Below, one piece after another: positions 32,591-43,962 of a DNA stretch of 64,000 bases. This stretch comes from Agarophyton chilense (lineage: Eukaryota > Rhodophyta > Florideophyceae > Gracilariales > Gracilariaceae), in assembly GCA_030374765.1 (NCBI GenBank), contig JARGXX010000098.1:434001-498000 (forward strand). The letters are read 5' to 3'. The notes below the pieces were generated by a model. The model searched no databases. It saw only the letters and a list, made by a program, of their open reading frames with translations, and was not told the DNA's origin. Both the position numbers and the translations under genes were made by a program. How positions within the stretch are numbered: the stretch's first letter is position 1; every line of letters begins with the position of its first letter.

Positions 32591-33241
32591 CTATGTCTCG
32601 TCAATGGGATCGAGCAATGCAGGTTTTGGAAACAGATCCTGCTCCCGTTTTGCCATGTGGTAGTTTACGGTTGGACGACTGAGATGTTGAGCTTCAGTAA
32701 GTTGCCAATCTGTAGTCGGTTCTTGGTTCAAACGGGCGAACATGATACGACTGACATAACCTCCGTCACATTCGTCTGTCGGGTTTCCTACTCGCGAAAA
32801 ATCTGCCACATCGAGTGCAATCCTGTTGTGATCCAAAAGCGTTCGGGTTTCTACACGGATATGGTGTAAAACCGGGCGGCCAGTGAGGAGATCTTCGCAT
32901 GCGAGCTGATCATCTGCTACCAAAAACGTGATGTTGACTACAGCAATACTTACCCATGAGAGTTGTAGAACAGTTCGGGATGATCTGCATGTACGGCTCA
33001 ATGAAAAACGTTCCGCTTTAAAGCCTTTCTTGAGAGCGACAACTAGATGTGTAGTTTTGATAGCCGGGATTCTGCCAATTCCCATCAACGCGGCTTTCTC
33101 TTCGAGACCAGGCGTCACAATGCTGTCATCACTTCCTTCATCACATCGCCCTGTGGCGTTGATGGATGTCTGTCCATCTGAAATTGTGATGGGACAAAAA
33201 GGAGATTGTTCCCCAGGTGCGGATGGACGTAATCTAGCCAC
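32591..33241 (-). pseudogene. protease-like segment of element B
   Basis: A 216-residue open frame. GRCDEGSDDSIVTPGLEEKA resembles the active-site strand of retroelement aspartic proteases with D-E-G in place of D-T/S-G. This substitution occurs in some Ty3-like lineages, so the frame may have been functional in this respect. The rest is ordinary pol linker. It sits between the gag-like region and reverse transcriptase, where a protease is expected. Confidence 0.5.
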
Positions 33242-33418
33242 TGCTTACTGAATAGCATTATGCTCTGAAGATCCGCTAGACCTACTGCTCTGGACTCTGG
33301 TTAACCTTCAAAGTCCGTCTGCTGCCTTCCGGGTCATTATCTTCTCGATCAACGCCTTCTTCTCTAAGTTGTTGGCGAAATCAGAATCTTCTATCCAATG
33401 ACGGCGATTATTTGCCTT

Positions 33419-34087
33419 TCATGGCGGGTGTAAAAACAAAGGTGCAGGGCGTTTAGATCTGTAACGACGATTACTATGGGAGCATTCCTCTATTTCAACT
33501 GCCTCCCGCGTCCTTTCTCCTGGTACATTGGGGCGGCTTTCGGGTTCTTTACGACTGCGAGTGGTCCTTTGCTTTGTAGGGCCATTGTCAAAAACTTGAA
33601 AAGCGTCAGCAATTGAGAGTGCATGCTTCAAAAATATCTTAAAAGTATTTCCTGTATGTGCAGTGCACCAGTTCCAAATCCATCTCCAGGCTTCGCTGCA
33701 AAGTCTTGGGGCACACTGCAGAGACGATATGCAACACTGTAGTCTTTGGATTGTCGTCAATGTGCCAGTTGATACCATTGTTACGAAGCAAAGAAATGTA
33801 GCTTGTAAAAAGTTGTTCCATTCTGGAGCGCAAAGAGGAATCAGACATATCCATTTTCAATTGTTTCTGGATTAGAGAGTTGACTGTGGATAGAGTGAAC
33901 GATTCCTTATCTTCCTCAGCTTTTTGCTACAGGTGCTTTCGAAAAGCTGTCTCTGACAGTTCTGAATTCTTCGTAGCTTCCCAGATGTAGCCAAGTTCAA
34001 TACTCGACTCCAACCAGTCTGCGTCAACACAGTAGCTGATATTGATGGGACGAAAAGGTTCCGTAGTAGTGGAATCAAGGCAGTCAA
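33419..34087 (-). pseudogene. gag-like region of element B
   Basis: Three overlapping minus-strand frames form a broken, mostly helical and basic protein between the 5' LTR and the protease-like segment. No zinc knuckle is legible. Assigned as gag by position only. Confidence 0.4.
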
Positions 34088-34339
34088 TTGAAGTGCGCAG
34101 GCTGTGAATTCTTTGGCGTACTGGTCATAGGTTCGAAGAAAATGACAGACAGAGGCTGCATCTGCTTTGAAAAGACGTGGATGCGCTAGAGAAAGAGATA
34201 CGAAAGACGGTTGCTAAAGGACAGTAAGGTCTGTTTCTCCATTGTTCACAGTAGATGCCGAAGCATTTGACATGACGGCGATAGAACAAGAATATAAAAT
34301 AAAAACGAATGAGCCTCACGGAATTAGGCTAGTGATCAC

Positions 34340-34565
34340 TTTGCTGACCGAAATGTCAGTAGAGAAAAAGTTCGATGCCTCGGATTACTAATGCAGGCCA
34401 GTTTGTTGCGCCTTAAGTACTGAATCCGACTCCCTAGTGGAGAAGGTCCTGACTCACTACTGGTACCCAGCTATTTGTTGCATGCTACCTAGCCTAGTGG
34501 TTGCGTGGCCTTCTGTTGACTCAAAAAGGACAGGGATCTCTTTTGGGAATACGCGTGTCTCCGAG
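34340..34565 (-). repeat. 5' LTR of nested element B
   Basis: Direct repeat of 29266-29489. Because the element is on the minus strand, this right-hand copy is its 5' LTR. Confidence 0.75.
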
Positions 34566-34570
34566 TGCTT

Positions 34571-34691
34571 CAAAGTGGTGCAGCCACATCTTACAGGTAT
34601 CCTCAATCTCCTCCTTCTAGGTCGAGCTCATGGCGTGCTCCCTAAAACCTTCAGGTCTCACACCCCGTCGCTACCTTTTTTGTTTGTACCA
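34571..34691 (+). repeat. 5' LTR of element A, right part
   Basis: Continues the alignment with the 3' LTR after the nested element: GTGGTGCAGCCACA, CTTACAGGTATCCTCAATCT and GTCGAGC match 42,797 onward. Ends CCA just before the primer-binding site. Confidence 0.8.
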
Positions 34692-34696
34692 GTATT

Positions 34697-34711
34697 TGGT
34701 CTCCCGACTTA
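34697..34711 (+). promoter_or_regulatory. primer-binding site of element A
   Basis: TGGTCTCCCGACTTA, five bases after the LTR end. It starts with the TGG expected opposite the CCA end of a tRNA. The same 15-mer occurs at the equivalent place in element C (minus strand, 56488-56502). Confidence 0.7.
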
Positions 34712-34824
34712 CATATTGGTGTTCACCACGTTTGGAATCGAAAGGGAGAACTTGGAGGTCAATCCGTACCGTTTGGTGGAGGAGTCACTGAAACAGTAAC
34801 TGCTGACTGATTAGTTTACCTCAA

Positions 34825-36932
34825 TTGTCAAATCTTCGAAGAACGCGCCGAAGCGCGTCACTAGGGCGCCTAATGCACCAGTTGGTCGTCTTCCTTTACG
34901 GAAGGAACTTGCACAAGCAATCCTGGACAACCCCGAAGGAACTTCTTCGGAAGCCGAGAACCACTCAAGTCGATACTGTAGGTCGAGAGACAGGAGGTTC
35001 CTTGACAGAAGCTCGACATACCAATGTAGTTAGACAAAAAGAAGAACGCCCTGGTCCCCGTCTGGATATCGATGAAATTACACGTGTGGTGGTTGATCGG
35101 GCCTGTCAGGAAGTGATAGACAGTGCGCCGGTATTCATCATCAACTACCTTTGGAACGACGTAAGAAGACAAATCGACCAATTAGTGGTGCTATCCTTAC
35201 AGTAGCATGAAGTATACCAACATGAAGTAAGGACGAAAGCAAACACTGTCATGGTGGAGGCCCGAGCCCCTTTTCGGAAACTTCATGGCCATTTCGGTGG
35301 TCTCCAAGCCCAGCTTCCAACTTTGCAAACTAATAAAAAGCCGCACGACCGAATTTGGAGAAAGATAGAGCCTCCGCCGAATGAGGGTCAAGGGTATTAC
35401 TACCGACCGGAAGCTGCTGGTAGAGCTGCGCAGGGAACCATTGGCGGAGACCCTCGCACTAAATAGGGGTCGTCGAGCTCAGAAGAGGAGCGACACCGAT
35501 GACGATCTGGTAAGAAAAAGAAGCAAACCAAAAGGGCAAAGAGAAAGCGCACCGATCGGACCCTGACTCTCCGAGCTTGGAAACTGAACCCGGTTTGTCA
35601 ACAGATGAAAACCGAATAGGTTCACCGAAATGCAGGAAAGATTCCCGTCGTAAGAGAGGGAAAAAGAACCGCAAGGTTAAGACCAAACGGTATGACTCGT
35701 TGGAGTCACATTCACACAGCGATTTCGACCTACAGGTGATCGTTCCGTTGAACGACCTTTTCTCAAAGATGGTCGACTTTCACACGTATAGGTTTGAGAA
35801 CAAGAGTTCTGAGTATACCAAAGAGGTTGCTCAGAAGATAACTAAGCGTCACCGGAAGCTTAGTTTCAAGATGGGAAATACCCGTTTTTCGGGAGATGGC
35901 CCCATCGCTATCATTTACTTCCTTCAGAGGTTCAAGATAGCTTGTGACCAAAATAGGTTTTCAGAAGGTGCCGCAGTATAATTATTCCAGTTTTATCTCA
36001 GAATTAAGGCCGCCGACATGTTATAAAGCCGCGCACAGGGCAATACTAAGGCTGTGGATGATGAATAGACGGAAAGGCTGACTACATAACCACAGGTGAT
36101 GAACTTCCTTTTGAAAACCTATGCAACCGATGAGATGATTCAAAAGGCCTAGTCTGAGCTGCTCACGCACCGTCAATGAGCAGGACAAACCGAACTAGAA
36201 CACACATCCTCGCTCTGGGCGACGGCGTCCGGATGCCGTAGCGTTTTTACAACCAAGAGGTTAAAGTCAATGTAAACGGATAACATTGACCGACCGATAG
36301 GGTCTCAGGTAAGGAATTACGTTGGTATAAACTGTAAGGTGGATTACAACGCACTGAAGAGTTATTCGAAGGGCCTAGGCAATACTTCACGAATGGGAAA
36401 CATGACCGTGGCCACCACACCCAAAGGGACAAAAGATAAACCAAAACGGTCAGTCATCGGCATTGAAGCATGCACGACTGATGACAGATAGGCCGGGCCC
36501 ACACCTCATGGGCCAGCGATTCATTTGATCCACACCTTTCCGGTCGGGGAACCTTAGTTTCCTAGCTCCAATTGGTCAAGTCCAGTATCTGGTGGGTCAC
36601 CGCCCGAACCACCGCTGACTCCCCCATTTATAGTATCCGCCCCAGACCACCAGGGTTTTGCAATACCATATGCAAACCAAGTTTTTGGGCAACCTTCATA
36701 CAGGCCTGCAACTTTATTAGAGAATAAGGTCCAACCCAGACCAACCACAATGGAATTAAAAGACCCCGCAAGAGGAAACCTTCTCTGCTGCTTTTGTTTA
36801 TCTCCCCACCATTTGGCTAAGTGTACCAGCGTGGCTCATCAGATACAAACCATGTTCCTACAGGTGCGGCAGCAGAACCATCGGGAAGTCTTCGGCCCTC
36901 AACCCGCAGCGGCTCGCCCTGAAAAGAACTAG
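34825..36932 (+). pseudogene. gag of element A
   Basis: Open pieces at 34,825-35,205, 35,577-35,981 and 36,750-36,932 belong to one gag. The middle piece has a Lys/Arg-rich run then VDFHTYRFENKS, FSGDGPIAIIYFLQRFK and EGAA, typical of the retrotransposon gag capsid region. The last has a CCHC-like knuckle CCFCLSPHHLAKC that is one residue short of C-x2-C-x4-H-x4-C. It corresponds segment by segment to gag of element C. Multiple stops and frame changes make it nonfunctional. Confidence 0.65.
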
Positions 36933-37030
36933 AATGCGCGCTTTACGGCACCTTAACAGGGCAATTTGGTCAAAAACGGAACTCAGGGAGCTGAGCCCGT
37001 CCACGAGGCGGAAAGCGCCTACCGGTTGGA

Positions 37031-40000
37031 ATGAAGGCCACCACCAACCGGGCCCACTCGGAAGGCCTTCCAATTCCATCTGCTTCATGTATGGATGAAT
37101 ACCCATCGATCACTGGAGAAGAACTGATTATAAATGACCGAGTCACTATTTACTCTTTTAAACATAGTAACCATAAGATAAAAAACACTCGTGGGTTTAC
37201 TACTAACCATTTGGTTCCATGTGTTACCGTCCTGGATACAGGAGCGGGACCCAATCTGGTGAATGACAGAATATTACCACCAACGTTTTTGGACAAGAAC
37301 CAGCCCTGCATATTGCAGAACCCAATCGTGGATGCGATCAAGTGACGTCTTTCAGTCCGTGGTTACCTCACCCTCATGGTCGAAGTCAAAAGCCTGAAGG
37401 TAAGAGTCCGCTTCATAGTGATAAACCAATTGGGAACGGACTGTACTCTGCGGGCATCGTTTATCGACCGTAACATCCGGGGTATTTTACCAGATTTCAT
37501 ACGGTATTTTTAAACGATGGACCACGCATTGCAATTATTGGTAGGCGCAGGGGACCCCAGAAACAGAACACCACGATGGAAAGTGCAAACCCTCCACCAG
37601 GTACAATATCCAATAAGGTTTGGTTAGCCCCTAGGCTATCCATTTCACCTCCCCACTAAATCGTAGTACAAGTAACATCCTTACCATCAGGTATAATATC
37701 CAGTCAGAACCATGCCAAGTTGGTGGACAAACACACGACCTTAATAAAAAATGGAATTGTCGAGAAGATACCAAACAAACCGTTAAAGATATACCTCAGC
37801 AAGTTCAGCAACCAAATGGTAAAGCTCCCCAAAGTACCGTTATCGGCTTAGCGCTCCTGGCGCCAGGCCACATCATCACAATGAAACCATCATGGTCTCA
37901 CGTGGACGTGAACGAAAGGGAGGGGGAGACGATGGAGAATGAAAACCAGAAGGTAAAGGAAAACGCCGATAACAGGGAGAAGACCGACATCAACATGGAA
38001 TTGGATGAGGTGAAGGACTGCAGAGAGGAAGTAAACACAGGCCAAAAAGGTGAAAGAAACCGAAATGGGATTCTCTCTCTACTGGAACCGTTCGAAACCA
38101 TGTGTTCGGGATGGATGGGTGTGATAGAAGCAACCCAGCATCGCATAGACTTGGCACCAAGCGCCAAGCCTATAAATCAGCAACTGTACCCGGTCGGTCC
38201 GAAAGCCCGTGAGGTAGAGGTACAGTAAGTCCAGAGAATGCTCGGTCAAGGTGTGATTGAACCCAAAAAAATGGAATGGGCAAGCCTCGTGGTGCTTGTG
38301 CTACAACGGGGAGAAACCCAAATGCGGTTCTGTATCGACTATCAGATGTTGAATGCCGTTATGGTAAGAGACTCTTATCCGATACCAAGAATGGATGAGT
38401 GCACAGCTTCTCTAGGGGTCGCAAATATATTCACTGCACTGTATGTCAACTGTGGCTGTTAGCGAATAGAGATACCTGAGAAAGACAGAGAGAAGACCAC
38501 GTTCACAGGTCACGCTGGTCTCTACCGATTCCGGAGGATGCCTTTTGGTTTACGTAATGATCCAGCAACGTTCCAACGAGCCCTTGACATTATATTGTCG
38601 AAAGTCAGCTGAACAACCGTATTGGTGTTGATAGACGACGTGGTGATCTACTCCAGAACCGTGGAGGAGCACCACGAACACATTCGGACCGTACCGGATC
38701 TCCTGAGAAAGGCGGGAGTAACTCTGAAGTTAAGGAAGTGTATGCTCTTCATCCAGAAGGTGGAGTATTTAGGGCACACAATCAGTCCAGGAAAACTCCA
38801 AGTAGACAAACGAAACCTCGGAGCAGTACAAGAAGCGAAAATACCGTGAACCCAAACGGAAAAACGCTCCATCACAGGTTTGTGCAATGTCAACTGCAGA
38901 TTTATCAAAGACTTTGCAAACATAGCAGCCCCTCCAAACCGACGTCTCCAAAAAAGAAAACCAGAAAGATCCGTATATTTAGAATACGGCAAACTCGACG
39001 CCTTCCATCTCTTGAAAGCGGCGCTGCATTCACCTCCTAAATTGGCATTACCGAAGGCGGGGGAGCCGTACACATTGGATACGGATGCCTTGGACACTCA
39101 AATTTGTTGCTGTCTAATACAGGAGCAGGACAATGAATCAAGGACACCAATTGGTTACTGAAACCGAGCTCTCACACGGACGGAACAAAACTACTCAGTC
39201 ACGGAAAAGAATGCCTTGCTTTGGTATAGAGCATAAGGATGCTGCGAACCTATCTATATCGGGCCTGTTGTGCTGTACGAACGGATCGCGAAGCCTTAAG
39301 GTGGATATTAGGTCTGGCAGTCGCCTCCAGAAGTCTAGCTCGATGGAGACTTCTACTCTCGGAGTTTGACTATAAATTCTAATACCGTCCTGTTGTAAAA
39401 CATAACATCGCTGATGCGATGTCCCATTTAAATACCGATGGACTGGACACTGAACTGGTAGAATATGATATACCATTCCTAACCACTCAGCTGGCACAAA
39501 AATATGGTAAGGACGAACGAGAAGGACTATGGGATGATGAAAAAGGAAGAAGGGAGGAAACATTTGAAATGGAATCACCTGAAATGGTAAGAGCCATCGA
39601 AGAAGGGAGGACACTCCCAGAACCCGAGAGAAATTATTTCGAACGCAAACTATGGACACCTACTGCAGGACAGTGAACAACCAAATTAGCATTGAAGGAT
39701 CGCAGTTCGACCTAGACCATGACTGTCACCTAGTGCGTCGTTCTAACTTGGACAGAGCACTCCAGAAGGTGATACCAGAGTCTCTGCGCCCGAAGGCATT
39801 GTGCTTAGAGAATTATTCAAGACTGACAGGTCATCCAGGAGCCACACGGTTATAATATACTTTGAGGAAACACTTCTACTGGCCCCACATGGCCCAGGAT
39901 GCTTACACCTATTTGACTGGCTGTGCTTGGTGGGTAAAGACCCGAGGGTCATTACGAAAGCGCAAGAAATACCTGAAGCTTTTCCACGCGGCTGAGCCCT

Positions 40001-40059
40001 TGGAGTTGGTAGCTCTCTACATCCTGGGCTTACTGCCAAAAACCTCAGAGAGTTACTGA
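37031..40059 (+). pseudogene. protease, reverse transcriptase and RNase H of element A
   Basis: Protease: VTVLDTGAGPNLV near 37,230. Reverse transcriptase: GVIEPKKMEWASLVVLVLQR, FCIDYQMLNAVMVRDSYPIP and the catalytic LIDDVVIYSR (38,628). RNase H: EPYTLDTDALDTQ. An integrase zinc-binding remnant lies before 40,059. At least six frame changes and stops interrupt the chain. The domain order is that of Ty3/gypsy pol. Confidence 0.75.
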
Positions 40060-40062
40060 TTC

Positions 40063-41334
40063 GTGGCGGTCTTCATCGATGGGGTCTCCAAACTCACAAG
40101 GGCCATACCTCTGAAGAGCACAACCTCGACGGTCTTGGCAAGAGCGTTCTTGGATAATTGGGTATACCCGTGCGATGCCCCAATATACCTTCTAACCGAA
40201 TATGGTTCGAACTTAGCATTAAAGTTCTTCGAAGCAGTATGTACCATGCTTGGGTTGAAGCATTACTTCACCAAGGTGTACCATCCGCAGACGAACGGCC
40301 AAGTGGAACACTTCAACAAATCCCCCGTGGCCATGCTACGACACTATGCCGAAGAACACCAAACTGGGTGGGCTGATTATGTACAGTCATTAACATACGC
40401 CTACAACCTTCAGGTACACCGATCTACACAGACTACTCCCTTCGATTTGGTCCTCTTACGTTCACTCCATAGTATTGTCCTTCAACCAGGACCTGAGAAC
40501 TACCGAGCAGCCGGTACACTTACATTCCCTGAGGTCAAGAGGATCATACTCAACAAGTTTAGGACAACCTTAAAGGAAGCCAATGCCAAATTGACAGTAG
40601 CCCGAAAGAGGTATAAAGCTTACTACGACGAAGGGGTGAAAAGAACTACAAATGTGGAAACCAGGGACTATGTCTTCATTGACATTCCTCCCAGTGAGCT
40701 GCGACCGACACCATTCGAGGAAAAATATGATACTCGCATTGATGCTTACATCAACTCGAAGCTACTCTTTAAATCTACAGGACCATATGAGGTTATCCCA
40801 GAGAATGAGCACACTGTTACGGTTCGAATGGATGGACGCGAAAACACCGTATCGGCAAACTGGCTCTCAATAGACCCTAGTAAAGGTGGTAATTCGTCGC
40901 CAAGTTGCTCCCGGGACGGCCCTGAGGACATCCAAGCTGAATCTGAACCACCATCTGGATCAGTGACTGGAACAACTCGAACTTCCTCAGTCCCCTTTCC
41001 AATACATCACCAAGTACCTCAAGGTATACGTGAAGTTACAGCGGACCAAACTGTTGGCATGAAACCCGCAGAACTGGAGTCAATGTCACCAAATGGAGCG
41101 CAAGCTCAGGACTCCACACCTCAATTAGGGAGGAACCCTGAGGTCCCAGCCTCTGAACGCGCGATCGATACCATTGCAGGTCACAAACGAATACCAGAAG
41201 GTCTTCGTCAATCCGCACGGTGGTATGGCTATGGCCCTGGAGATGACACATTGGAACCTCATCACCATATAACACGCAACTTCCGCTTATGGTATTGGCG
41301 CAGGCGCAACGAAATACCACCAACCGATGAATAA
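40063..41334 (+). CDS. integrase fragment of element A, long open frame
   Basis: A 423-residue open frame covering the integrase core and C-terminal region. FIDGVSKLTRAIPL carries the first catalytic Asp. TEYGSNLALKF stands where S/T-D-x-G-S is expected, so the second catalytic Asp is replaced by Glu, and HPQTNGQVEHFN carries the final Glu 35 residues later. After the core comes a conserved region on target-capture helices and a Ser/Pro-rich tail. The upstream zinc-binding part is in other frames, so this is not a complete integrase, and the Asp to Glu change should further cripple it. It is the best preserved gene of the element. Confidence 0.6.
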   Translation: MAVFIDGVSKLTRAIPLKSTTSTVLARAFLDNWVYPCDAPIYLLTEYGSNLALKFFEAVCTMLGLKHYFTKVYHPQTNGQVEHFNKSPVAMLRHYAEEHQTGWADYVQSLTYAYNLQVHRSTQTTPFDLVLLRSLHSIVLQPGPENYRAAGTLTFPEVKRIILNKFRTTLKEANAKLTVARKRYKAYYDEGVKRTTNVETRDYVFIDIPPSELRPTPFEEKYDTRIDAYINSKLLFKSTGPYEVIPENEHTVTVRMDGRENTVSANWLSIDPSKGGNSSPSCSRDGPEDIQAESEPPSGSVTGTTRTSSVPFPIHHQVPQGIREVTADQTVGMKPAELESMSPNGAQAQDSTPQLGRNPEVPASERAIDTIAGHKRIPEGLRQSARWYGYGPGDDTLEPHHHITRNFRLWYWRRRNEIPPTDE

Positions 41335-41358
41335 AGACCTACACTGGTGCAGTCCGCT

Positions 41359-41376
41359 AAGGAGGGGGAGGGGAGA
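41359..41376 (+). promoter_or_regulatory. polypurine tract after pol of element A
   Basis: An uninterrupted purine run of 18 bases (AAGGAGGGGGAGGGGAGA) 25 bp after the integrase stop. It resembles a plus-strand priming tract but lies 1 kb before the 3' LTR, so it would be an internal one. Confidence 0.4.
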
Positions 41377-41536
41377 CATTGGCTGTGTGATTACTTGGTG
41401 CGAAGGAAAAGGAAATGTATGTTCAAGAAGAGATAAAGAGATTATTGAGAACCGCACTAGGTAAGTAACCTGCAAAGACCCCTCCAGGAAGGGGTCCGGA
41501 CCATGCGTGGCAGAAGGTCCTCCAGAAGGCCAGGAA

Positions 41537-42136
41537 CTAGTGCCAAGGATGTTCGGAGTGTGGGACTGCGAGCCTGCACTGGACCAATGCGGAGCAGAAC
41601 CGTGAGGAGTCGGAGGAAACTGCGGCAGCACCTGAAGAGGTACCCAAGAGGAAATTAGAGGTAGGGAAAGACGAGGAGCAAGGTAGTGGCATCGGCATGT
41701 TAACCATCGAGTAATTGCTGGCGGAAGCCAACAAAGAACCAACGGTGGTGCTCATGAGTTGATCGCTCGAAGTGTCCGCTCGCTCCACAGTGGTACTGAG
41801 ATCCGCGACGTGATTCGTGATCGCCTGGTACATCCTGGCCTGAAGCCACACTGGGAATCGGGTTCGACCCACGGCGAGAGCCATCACCGTGCTCGGGTGA
41901 CCCTCCGGCGGACACTCGACTTCCACCACGAGGTTTCGGGGAATCCGCGTGCATCGCGGAGAGTGCAATCCAACCAAGACGGTACGAGAAGAGAAAAGAA
42001 AGGAGACGAACGGAAACGATGACACCAAAAGGGTACGCCGCGACGAAGGCAGGAGAAGCGGAGAAGAGAAACCAACTAGGTATGACGTGCGCTTGGCACT
42101 AAACGCACCGGAGACCCGCAACGGAGAACGCGACAA
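41537..42136 (-). CDS. possible antisense gene of element A
   Basis: A 199-codon open frame opposite to gag-pol, filling the space between pol and the 3' LTR. The central part (QARMYQAITNHVADLSTT and onward) looks like a real helix; the ends are Ser/Arg-rich. No family recognised and no visible similarity to the antisense protein of element C. Position and orientation are the same in both elements, which is the main argument for it. Confidence 0.35.
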   Translation of the reverse strand: MSRSPLRVSGAFSAKRTSYLVGFSSPLLLPSSRRTLLVSSFPFVSFLFSSRTVLVGLHSPRCTRIPRNLVVEVECPPEGHPSTVMALAVGRTRFPVWLQARMYQAITNHVADLSTTVERADTSSDQLMSTTVGSLLASASNYSMVNMPMPLPCSSSFPTSNFLLGTSSGAAAVSSDSSRFCSALVQCRLAVPHSEHPWH

Positions 42137-42362
42137 AACCTATTGGCACACGAACTCCCGACCAATATTGGAAACCCTCAGGGAAAGCATAATTGCGAAG
42201 CAGTTACGAACGACCACGAGGGATGAACCTCAAACGCCACGACGGTGGTCAAAACCGTTCGGCTCACCGCCTGGCATTACCAAACGGTATAGTGCATTTG
42301 GCACGGGCAACTGCTGCACCAATGTACAGCCACGGGGCGCGGCTGTCACTAGTAGGTGGGTG

Positions 42363-42914
42363 TGTAGCATAGTGAGCTACACCGATGAGATAGTGACGTC
42401 ACCCGGTGGACCTGGATGGTTGCCGGCATGCGCCTTGTACTTCAATGGTTTAGTTAGCAACTAGCTTAGCTTTTCGTTAATTTAGTATTATTTAGATAGG
42501 ATTAAGTAGTTAAAGAGGGGCACCTCAAGTACACCTCCACGTGGCCACGTGGCGAGAAGCTCTACCCTAGGTTTAGTGGCTAGTGAGATATATATCTTGA
42601 TCAAGCCTGGCCACAACTGTCACTATTGTAGAGAGAAGCACCAACGAGACTACTTTTACCTCTTTTTGGGTTTCACAGTCCACCATAAAGGTAAGCCTAT
42701 TGTTCTTACGGTTTTCCGGACCCGCGTGCATTGTGCATTTCCGTCTACCAACATTGTCTCGGTAAGCCCACCGTTCTTGTGGCACCTTTCAGTGGGTGGT
42801 GCAGCCACACCTTACAGGTATCCTCAATCTCCTCCTCCTAGGTCGAGCCCATTGCGTGCTCCCTAGAACCGTCAGGGCTTCCACCCCCTCGTTACCGTTT
42901 TAGTTTATACCCCA
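42363..42914 (+). repeat. 3' LTR of element A
   Basis: 552 bp beginning TGTAGCATAG and ending CCCCA, followed directly by the target duplication TGAGC. Confidence 0.85.
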
Positions 42915-42919
42915 TGAGC

Positions 42920-43962
42920 CACACTTGCTTCTTTTAGTTCAGATGTAGAAAAGAGCTTTCGAAGTATTTGTCGTAGGAAGTATACGATTTTACACTGTTT
43001 TATAGTTATAATGTTTGGTCTTTTATAGTACGAAAAAAATTCAATACTGTATGTAAAAGAGATTTGGCGCTAGCGAAGGTGTTTTTTTAATTTTTAGTGT
43101 TTTGGAAACAGTTAAACTCAGAAAGAAGTGGGTGCTTTAACAGTGATTGATATTAAATATTTTATGTGTCTGGTTGATGGTTGTAACTTGTTAGTGCGAT
43201 TTGAATGTGGAACACAAAAATGTACATGGCGTTATAATGTTGACGCGTATTGTATTTGTACCGTGTACAGGCTCAATTCTTTTTCCAAGTAAAGTTAGTG
43301 TTTTTCGTGTAGAGTAGAGCACTTCTTTCACCAACAAACGTTTTATTTGGTGATTAATGTGCTGTACACTAAACACAATTATGATATCTCGTAAAGGAAC
43401 ACCTGCGCTCTTGTAAAAGCAGTCGCGTTGCTCCAGAAACTGCAGCACATCTGCCCTTTTTTCTGGCTTACTACTTCACCGATAAAAGCCCAGTTCGCGA
43501 ATTTCAAGCAAAGCACGCGAATTTAGTAAACCTTAAACGTAGTTTATATAATTTAGGAAAATATCATAACAGAATATCTCATTAAAAGTCCACCTAAAGT
43601 CTTCAATATTACCCCATTCCACCTTTGTTATCCCTATTTGTCTTTGAACGTTGCGGAATTGGTTGGGAGAGGGTTTAAATAAAAAAATCAAGCAAATTGA
43701 TTTCACAAGTACTCTACTGTGGGACAATTCCATTATTCTTCTTTTTCCAGAATGAGCGTAGGAAGCCTGTCTCGACGAAGGTGATAGTGCCTCATAGGTT
43801 GTAAAAGCTCGTATGTAACTATTTGAATGTTTTTTGTACGCTGTGCAGATCATGCGTCGAAACCGTTTTGTGGCCACTCTTTGCCTCAAATGCCCAAACT
43901 GTTTGAGTCTCTGAAATATTCGATTCTTTTCTAACCGACAGAATTAAACTAACGCCGGAGTC
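42920..43962. other. intergenic, no gene recognised
   Basis: AT-rich. A minus-strand frame of 118 codons at 43,533-43,889 has no recognised motif. No transposon ends were seen. Confidence 0.4.

Larger units (their letters stand above)
29266..34565 (-). mobile_element. Nested LTR retrotransposon B (Ty3-like), minus strand
   Basis: A 5.3-kb element lying inside the 5' LTR of element A. Direct repeats of about 225 bp at 29266-29489 and 34340-34565 are its LTRs; TGCT(T) before and after them is the likely target duplication. Internal genes run on the minus strand: gag-like, protease-like, reverse transcriptase, RNase H region and integrase with a chromodomain-like tail. A purine-rich tract (GAAAAGAGGAGA on minus) lies just inside the left LTR. 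All genes are broken. The LTR ends lack a clean TG...CA, so borders may be off by a few bases. Confidence 0.75.
28828..42914 (+). mobile_element. Ty3/gypsy LTR retrotransposon A, split by a nested element
   Basis: Bounded by TGAGC on both sides (28823-28827 and 42915-42919), a 5-bp target duplication. The 3' LTR is 42363-42914. The 5' LTR is in two pieces, 28828 to about 29,261 and about 34,571-34,691, because another retrotransposon is inserted in it. Internal order on the plus strand is gag, protease, reverse transcriptase/RNase H, integrase, then about 1 kb before the 3' LTR. The LTRs differ at many sites, and all genes except the integrase end are broken, so this is an old copy. Confidence 0.85.
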
